Shown here piece after piece: positions 5,519 to 10,058 of a stretch of 10,058 bases of DNA (the first letter of the stretch is position 1; each line of letters starts with the position of its first letter). The stretch covers positions 1 through 10,058 of the forward strand of contig DCFX01000044.1 in NCBI GenBank assembly GCA_002314445.1, in the 5' to 3' direction. Below the pieces are notes generated by a model. It saw only the letters and a list, made by a program, of their open reading frames with translations, was not told the origin of the DNA and did not search any database. The position numbers were made by a program, and so were the translations under genes. Source of the stretch: Treponema sp. UBA1793. GTDB taxonomy: Bacteria; Spirochaetota; Spirochaetia; Treponematales; Treponemataceae.

Positions 5519-6667
5519 ATGATACGTCGATCTTTACAGGACATCATACAGACAAATTTTCATAAAGGAAAAGCTGTCATTCTATACGGTGCACGGCAGT
5601 GCGGCAAAACCACACTTACCCGCATGACGGTCGATGCTTCAGCGGAAAATGCAGTATGGGTGTCCGGTGATGACGACACCGATGTGCGTATGTTTTCCAC
5701 CGTGACAAAATCGGTCTGGTCTCAGATTCTGGGCAGCAGCAAACTGGTTGTCATTGACGAAGCGCAGCGCATACCCGGCATAGGCCGCGCCGTAAAAATC
5801 CTTACTGATTCGTTTCCCGATGTACAGGCCATTCTGACCGGTTCCAGTTCATTCCTGATTGCAAACATGACGGAAGAACCGCTTACCGGAAGAAAATATG
5901 AATACCGCCTGTATCCCTTTTCTTTTCTTGAGCTTAGCGGAGCTGTCGGTTTTTCTGATGAACGGAAAGCGCTGCAGCAGCGCCTGCTCTTCGGTTCCTA
6001 TCCGGAAGTAGTTACAAAACCTGATGAGGCACAGTCGCTTCTGCAGCTGATTGCCGACAGTTATCTGTACCGGGATCTTTTCGAATATGAAGGAATCCGC
6101 AAACCGAAACTCCTTAAAGACCTGCTGCGGCTGCTTGCATACCAGACAGGCAGTGAGGTTTCGACCGCAGAACTTGCATCGTCGCTTTCCGTTTCACGGG
6201 GGACTGTCGATTCATATCTTTCTCTGCTCGAGCAGTCATTCATAATTTTTATACTGAATGCCTACAGTACGAATAAACGGAACGAACTGAAAAAGGCAAA
6301 AAAAATATATTTCTGCGACAATGGAATCCGTAATGCCGTTCTCGGAGATTTTACTCCCATAGGTGCACGAAAAGATATCGGTGCTTTATGGGAAAATTAT
6401 CTTGTTTCCGAGCGTATAAAATATCTTTCAAATAAAAATGCACTCCCGGCAAACGGCACGTCGACGGTTTCATCGTATTTTTGGCGGACTACCGACGGAA
6501 TGGAAATCGATTATGTTGAAGAATCCGCAGGTTCCCTTTCCGCTTACGAGTTCAAATGGAATCCCGACAAAAAATGTCGTGTGACGACGGCATTTACAAA
6601 CAGGTATCCGGATGCGGCTGTCTCGGTCGTCACACCGGACACGTATCAGAATTTTCTGGGGTTGTAA
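5519..6667 (+). CDS. AAA ATPase with DUF4143 C-terminal domain
   Basis: This 382-residue protein has the standard layout of the AAA_14/DUF4143 family. The N-terminal ATPase has Walker A GARQCGKTT (24-32), Walker B KLVVIDEAQ (75-83) and a sensor-1-like LTGSSS (106-111). The arginine-containing YEYRLYPFSFLEL segment follows at about 128-139. A winged-helix-like region (about 200-245, with SLSVSRGTVDSYLSLLE) comes next. The C-terminal DUF4143 domain (about 262-382) contains a PD-(D/E)xK-like pattern, with D331 in EIDYVEE and E344-x-K346 in YEFKW. Function is unsettled for the family; DNA binding or an addiction-like role has been considered. The start at 5519 matches the leaderless promoter. The gene stands between an exporter and its likely MerR regulator, has its own promoter, and may be an insertion. 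The wHTH could bind the upstream repeats. Confidence 0.93.
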   Translation: MIRRSLQDIIQTNFHKGKAVILYGARQCGKTTLTRMTVDASAENAVWVSGDDDTDVRMFSTVTKSVWSQILGSSKLVVIDEAQRIPGIGRAVKILTDSFPDVQAILTGSSSFLIANMTEEPLTGRKYEYRLYPFSFLELSGAVGFSDERKALQQRLLFGSYPEVVTKPDEAQSLLQLIADSYLYRDLFEYEGIRKPKLLKDLLRLLAYQTGSEVSTAELASSLSVSRGTVDSYLSLLEQSFIIFILNAYSTNKRNELKKAKKIYFCDNGIRNAVLGDFTPIGARKDIGALWENYLVSERIKYLSNKNALPANGTSTVSSYFWRTTDGMEIDYVEESAGSLSAYEFKWNPDKKCRVTTAFTNRYPDAAVSVVTPDTYQNFLGL

Positions 6668-6671
6668 AGCA

Positions 6672-7481
6672 ATGTACCGTATAGGTCTTTTTTCCCGGAT
6701 AACAAAAGTCTCTGTCAAAGCGCTCAGGTTCTACGAGGAAAAAGGGCTTCTCGTCCCTGCATTTACCGATCCGGCGACAGGCTACCGATACTATGATTCG
6801 GAACAGCTCTTCAGGATGCACCGGATACTTGCGCTCAGACAGTGCGGGTTTTCCATTGAAGATATCAGGCGAATCCTTGCAGGGCGGAATGCGGGCAGGC
6901 TGCTTGCAGCTCAGAAAAAAAAACTGGAACAGAATATACAGGAAACTGCCGCGCAGCTTGCGTCCATCAATGCATACCTTGACTGCATGCAGTCAGATCC
7001 GTCTCTGAATTATCAGATTGTCGTTAAGCCGCTGCCCCGCACTACCGTATTCAGCTGCTGCATGACGGCACATTATTACAGCGACTTATTTAAACTTATC
7101 CCTCAGATTGACGAAGAAGCATACCGGACTAATCCGGACATGAAAATAAAAGACGATCCCCCGTATTTCTTTATCAGATACCTTGATGCATGCTATAAAG
7201 AAACTTATATCAAGTTCGAATACTGCGAAGCGGTATATGAAGCAGGAACGGAAACGGATACGATCAAATTCAAAACGCTCGATGCCGTTCCCCGTGCAGC
7301 CTGTGTTATGCACAAAGGTGCGTACGACGGCCTGCCGCTCGCATACAATGCGCTGTTCAAATGGATAGACCAGAATAATTTTATCCCGTCGGACGGTCCT
7401 CGTGAATCGGAGATAGACGGAGTGTGGAACAAAAAATCTCCCGACGACTGGCTTACGGAAATACAGGTACCGCTTGTATGA
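6672..7481 (+). CDS. MerR-family regulator with GyrI-like effector domain
   Basis: This 269-residue regulator has a MerR DNA-binding domain at residues 1-70, containing YRIGLFSRITKVSVKALRFY and the wing motif EEKGLLVPAFTDPATGYRYY. A dimerising coiled coil follows (about 74-106). The GyrI-like ligand-binding domain covers about 115-269, with typical segments HKGAYDGLPLAYNALFKWI and VWNKKSPDDWLTEIQVPL. This is the BmrR/BltR type of architecture, which senses bulky hydrophobic cations and other drugs. The ATG lies four bases after the ATPase stop, and the nearest ribosome binding candidate (GGGG, 6658-6661) is weak. It may therefore depend on read-through from upstream. A longer start at 6612 would run inside the ATPase gene. 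It is the obvious candidate to act at the 19-bp-spaced promoter at 3807-3837, although the ATPase gene separates them. Confidence 0.93.
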   Translation: MYRIGLFSRITKVSVKALRFYEEKGLLVPAFTDPATGYRYYDSEQLFRMHRILALRQCGFSIEDIRRILAGRNAGRLLAAQKKKLEQNIQETAAQLASINAYLDCMQSDPSLNYQIVVKPLPRTTVFSCCMTAHYYSDLFKLIPQIDEEAYRTNPDMKIKDDPPYFFIRYLDACYKETYIKFEYCEAVYEAGTETDTIKFKTLDAVPRAACVMHKGAYDGLPLAYNALFKWIDQNNFIPSDGPRESEIDGVWNKKSPDDWLTEIQVPLV

Positions 7482-8005
7482 AATATCTTCCGGATTTCAT
7501 AACCGTACTCCGCATGCTCTGTTCCGTACCGCTGTTGTTCATTGAACCTTTTTCAGTGCATTTTTTCATTCTATACACATTCTGCGGAATCAGCGACGTA
7601 CTTGACGGATTTTTAGCCAGAAAAACGGGAACTGTAACCAGGACGGGACAGATTCTCGACAGTACAGCCGATGTCATATTTTTTGTCATTGTCGTCATTG
7701 TGTACGTGCGTACGCTCAGTCCCGGTGTTGTTTTCATTGCATGGATTGCAGCAGTCTGCATACTGCGCACTGCATCTCTTATTGCCGGCCTGGTGCGTTT
7801 CAAAGAATTTGTATTTCTGCATACCTATGCGAATAAGGCTGCCGGGTTTACATTATTCTGTTTTCCATTCCTGTATATACTGTCGCCGGGTGCGGCTTTT
7901 ATTGCAGCGTGCAGCATAGCATCCGTTTCGGCAGCAGAAGAACTGATTATTAATTTAACATCACAAAAACCTGACAGAGATATAAAAAGTATTTTTAAAC
8001 GCTGA
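7478..8005 (+). CDS. CDP-alcohol phosphatidyltransferase family protein
   Basis: This 175-residue inner-membrane enzyme transfers a phosphatidyl group from a CDP-linked lipid to an alcohol, releasing CMP. The full family motif DG-x2-AR-x8-G-x3-D-x3-D is intact: D43, G44, A47, R48, G57, D61 and D65, with the extra D40 upstream. These aspartates bind the two catalytic metal ions. About five to six hydrophobic helices follow the short MKYLPDFITVLRML opening, itself typical of PgsA-like members. Length is near the family norm. The alcohol (glycerol phosphate, serine, inositol or other) cannot be told from sequence. The ATG overlaps the MerR stop as ATGA, so the two are co-translated. Control of membrane lipid composition together with drug efflux is an inference from this arrangement. 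Confidence 0.9.
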   Translation: MKYLPDFITVLRMLCSVPLLFIEPFSVHFFILYTFCGISDVLDGFLARKTGTVTRTGQILDSTADVIFFVIVVIVYVRTLSPGVVFIAWIAAVCILRTASLIAGLVRFKEFVFLHTYANKAAGFTLFCFPFLYILSPGAAFIAACSIASVSAAEELIINLTSQKPDRDIKSIFKR

Positions 8006-8842
8006 TTATTTTACGCCTGTCTTTTTATGCTGTACGAGCGCTGAGTGATGGAAATAATTTTTGTAGTGTATATTATTTTCTCTGCAATATGAAAACAGTT
8101 TCTGTGACAATGCTTTCCAGTAATAATTATCGCCTTCACTGTATATTCTGCGGTAATATGACTCGTACTGCGGATAATGGGTATGGATATATTCCAGTAT
8201 TACAGGCCGGTACGCCCCCCTCAGATTAAGATTCTCACACCAGTACTCGCCGATAAATTCCGATGAGCACTCAATTATTTTCCGGCAGTCGGTAATATAG
8301 GGAAAAATCGGCGACATAAACAATACAGTCGGTATACCGTTGTCATGCAGCGTTTTTAGCGCATGGAGTCTGTCCGCAACAGGAGAGGCATTGTCCATAT
8401 CGCTGCGGAATGTTTCGTCAAGCGTGTTGATTGACATGGCGACAGTCAGATGTTTAAACTGTTTCAACAAATCAATATCGCGCAGAATAAGGCTTGATTT
8501 TGTTGAAATGCTGACATACGCATCTGACGGTACAAGCTGTTCAAGTACAGCCCTTGTACACAGGTACTTTTCTTCAAACCGGTTATAGCAGTCGGTCACC
8601 GATGATAAAAAAACGGTCTTCCCCTTCAGTTTGGTAATATCGATTTTCTTCTCACAACGCTTGATGTCGACGAAAGAACCCCATGGTTCCGTATGTCCGG
8701 TAAAACGTTTCATAAAACTTGCATAGCAGTACTTGCATGCATGAGGACAGCCGACATACGGATTAACAACGTAATCAGTTGCGGGAAGGTTTGATTTTGA
8801 AAGGAGCTCCCGTGCAGGTACTTCCTTTTCGATAATATCCAT
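8006..8842 (-). CDS. SPL-like radical SAM protein
   Basis: This 278-residue protein is a radical SAM enzyme of the SPL/Rv2578c-like group. The iron-sulfur cluster motif is C32-x3-C36-x2-C39 in VGCPHACKYCYAS. The group-specific VTDCYNRFEEKYLCTR segment (about 103-118) and STKSSLILRDIDLL (about 134-147) are present. True spore photoproduct lyase repairs UV-damaged DNA, but most members of this wider group have no proven reaction. The protein is cytosolic and needs anaerobic conditions. It lies 15 bp downstream of the RNA methyltransferase gene on the same strand, with an AGGAAT ribosome site near 8848-8853. The pair is probably one transcript. Its stop codon abuts that of the convergent phosphatidyltransferase gene. 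Confidence 0.9.
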   Translation of the reverse strand: MDIIEKEVPARELLSKSNLPATDYVVNPYVGCPHACKYCYASFMKRFTGHTEPWGSFVDIKRCEKKIDITKLKGKTVFLSSVTDCYNRFEEKYLCTRAVLEQLVPSDAYVSISTKSSLILRDIDLLKQFKHLTVAMSINTLDETFRSDMDNASPVADRLHALKTLHDNGIPTVLFMSPIFPYITDCRKIIECSSEFIGEYWCENLNLRGAYRPVILEYIHTHYPQYESYYRRIYSEGDNYYWKALSQKLFSYCRENNIHYKNYFHHSALVQHKKTGVK

Positions 8843-8857
8843 ACTGATTCCTGAATG

Positions 8858-9676
8858 TTATTCAGCGGTTATCCCGTTTCTGAACACTTCCCAGAGGAAG
8901 ACAGTTCCTGCACAGGCAACGTTAAGTGAATTCACGTCGCCGCACATCGGTATGCTGATAATTTCATCACAGAGTGTTTTTAAAGCAACGCTCATTCCTT
9001 TTGCCTCATTCCCGAGAATGACACTCACCGGTTTCACAAGCCTCCGCTGCGAGACAGATACACTGCCCGCAGAATCGGTACCGGCAACAACCATGCCGGA
9101 CTCCTCTTTCTGCCTGCAAAGCCATTCCTGAAGTTCGTTCATAGACTGTATCTGCAGAACCGGTTTACGGAAAACTGCACCAAGGCTTGCCCGGACTGCT
9201 TTGGGATCGTACCAGTCTATCCCGTGTCCGACGACAAATACCGCATCGACTCCGAATGCATCCGCAGATCTGATTATTGAACCGAAGTTGCCGTAATCGC
9301 TCGGCCTGTCGAATATAAGCACAAACGGTTTAGGAGGAAGAGAAAGTGTTTCAAGCGAATATTCTTTTTTTCCGGCAGTTGCAATAAGTTCAACAGGTTC
9401 TTCCCTGTCGCAGAGCGCCTTGTACATGCTGAACGGCATTTCAAGAAGAGGAACGCTTTCGTTTTCCCTGATGACGTTTTTTGCCCAGTCGGACAATGCA
9501 TCATAATTATAAATAATTATTCTGGTCAGGCGGATATGTGCGGCAAGTGCCTGCTTAAATGCTTCTATTCCTTCAATAAAAACTTCATGGAGCTTGCTGC
9601 GCTTTTCCCTGCTCGTTTTAAGCGCCTGTATTATCTGATATTCATCATTTTCGTTTGTTATGTGTATCACCGGCAT
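8858..9676 (-). CDS. SpoU/TrmH-family RNA 2'-O-methyltransferase
   Basis: This 272-residue protein is a SPOUT-superfamily methyltransferase that should place a methyl group from SAM on a ribose of tRNA or rRNA. The three family motifs are present. Motif 1 is GNFGSIIRSADAFGV (about 129-143, with N130 and catalytic-type R136), motif 2 is VILGNEAKGMS (about 219-229), and motif 3 is IPMCGDVNSLNVACAG (about 242-257), forming the knotted SAM site. The first ~100 residues look like the substrate-binding L30e-like domain (KLHEVFIEGIEAFKQAL), as in RlmB- or TsnR-type members. The exact target nucleotide cannot be assigned. The start at 9676 is supported by a modest CGGAAC site about six bases upstream. 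It heads an operon with the radical SAM gene. Confidence 0.92.
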   Translation of the reverse strand: MPVIHITNENDEYQIIQALKTSREKRSKLHEVFIEGIEAFKQALAAHIRLTRIIIYNYDALSDWAKNVIRENESVPLLEMPFSMYKALCDREEPVELIATAGKKEYSLETLSLPPKPFVLIFDRPSDYGNFGSIIRSADAFGVDAVFVVGHGIDWYDPKAVRASLGAVFRKPVLQIQSMNELQEWLCRQKEESGMVVAGTDSAGSVSVSQRRLVKPVSVILGNEAKGMSVALKTLCDEIISIPMCGDVNSLNVACAGTVFLWEVFRNGITAE

Positions 9677-9829
9677 AGTATGTTCCGTTTCATATAGTAC
9701 CGTATAAAGAATCGTTTATCTATGACTGGTATATAATTTCCTATACCCGTCAGGATGATATCGGAGCATCAAGCACGCGTTTTGCAGTCCGGCGGCAGCA
9801 TTGACAGTCAGCAGCAAACGTTCTGCGGA
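9677..9829. other. Intergenic region upstream of the RNA methyltransferase operon
   Basis: These 153 bases separate two minus-strand genes and should contain the terminator of the right-hand gene and the promoter of the methyltransferase operon. The 9690-9750 part is AT-rich with several TATA-like hexamers on both strands. None has a convincing partner at the right spacing for the minus strand. No GC-rich terminator hairpin with a T tract is visible. Confidence 0.5.
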
Positions 9830-10058
9830 TTATTTGCAAAAATCTGATTTCATTGAAACAATCCAGCTCCCGACTGCCTGTGCAAGCAGGTACTGCTGCT
9901 TCAGAACGGCCTTTCCGGTTTCGGAGATTTCCGGCAGCTTTTCTTTAGCGGAAATATTTTCTTTCAGTGAAGCCGTCAGTTCCTGTATGCCGTTTTCAAT
10001 ACTGATTAGACATGCTTTCTGCTTTTCAGCAGGAAGATTCTGAAGATTGACTATGACA
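9830..10058 (-). CDS. 3' end of an unidentified helical protein (partial)
   Basis: A minus-strand frame enters from the right edge and ends at TAA (complement of 9830-9832), leaving 75 residues of C-terminus. The peptide is strongly helical and charged, for example LPAEKQKACLISIENGIQE, then LTASLKENISAKEKLPEISE. It ends with a QQYLLAQAVGSWIVSMK helix and the tail SDFCK. The base composition matches the neighbouring minus-strand genes, and the opposite-strand frame is low-complexity and cysteine/serine/phenylalanine-rich, as expected of an antisense shadow. The fold recalls small coiled-coil chaperones or structural proteins, but I do not recognise the family. The start lies outside the window. 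Confidence 0.7.
   Translation of the reverse strand, partial: VIVNLQNLPAEKQKACLISIENGIQELTASLKENISAKEKLPEISETGKAVLKQQYLLAQAVGSWIVSMKSDFCK

Noticed and set aside
9727..9737. Plus-strand extended -10 (TGGTATATAAT)
   Set aside because: No -35 box lies at a suitable distance and no plus-strand gene follows it.
9801..10043. 80-codon plus-strand frame at the right end
   Set aside because: Its serine-, phenylalanine- and cysteine-rich translation looks antisense, and the minus strand holds a better helical protein.

Overview
The window is bacterial chromosome with at least nine recognisable genes plus gene remnants. No rRNA, tRNA, CRISPR array or transposase is visible. The gene style (DUF4143 AAA ATPase, SPL-like radical SAM protein, GyrI-type MerR regulator, dispersed palindromic repeat) would suit a host-associated spirochaete such as Treponema, or possibly a Clostridia-like organism. 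That assignment is an impression from protein style and composition, not proven.

Left block (1-3745): a broken reading frame interrupted by GC-rich palindromic repeats (about 2-409) is followed by three co-directional genes. These are an AraC-family regulator (501-1346), an MFS drug-efflux-like transporter (1430-2647) and a metallo-beta-lactamase-fold hydrolase (2807-3451), each with a strong ribosome binding site. A second copy of the palindromic repeat lies at 3695-3745 at the end of another orphan reading frame. The repeats are in the same orientation on both sides of the three-gene block, so it looks like an inserted or accessory cassette. By eye it is more AT-rich than the right block.

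Middle block (3807-8005): an ABC-2 type exporter (ATPase 3889-4692, permease 4689-5408, ATGA overlap) is preceded by a textbook MerR-type promoter: -35 and -10 boxes 19 bp apart with a perfect 8-bp dyad in the spacer. A MerR regulator with a GyrI-like ligand-binding domain (6672-7481) is the natural candidate to control it. It lies downstream of an AAA/DUF4143 ATPase (5519-6667) that has its own promoter built into a 32-bp tandem repeat containing a 28-bp palindrome. The predicted start of that transcript falls on the ATG, so the mRNA is probably leaderless. The MerR gene overlaps a CDP-alcohol phosphatidyltransferase gene (7478-8005) by ATGA, which links drug or lipid sensing to phospholipid synthesis.

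Right block (minus strand, 8006-10058): a probable two-gene operon of a SpoU/TrmH RNA methyltransferase (8858-9676) followed by an SPL-like radical SAM protein (8006-8842). Its last stop codon abuts the stop of the plus-strand phosphatidyltransferase gene with no base between. Upstream, the 3' end of another minus-strand gene (9830-10058) enters from the right edge. The 153 bp between it and the methyltransferase presumably hold the operon promoter, but no convincing one was found.
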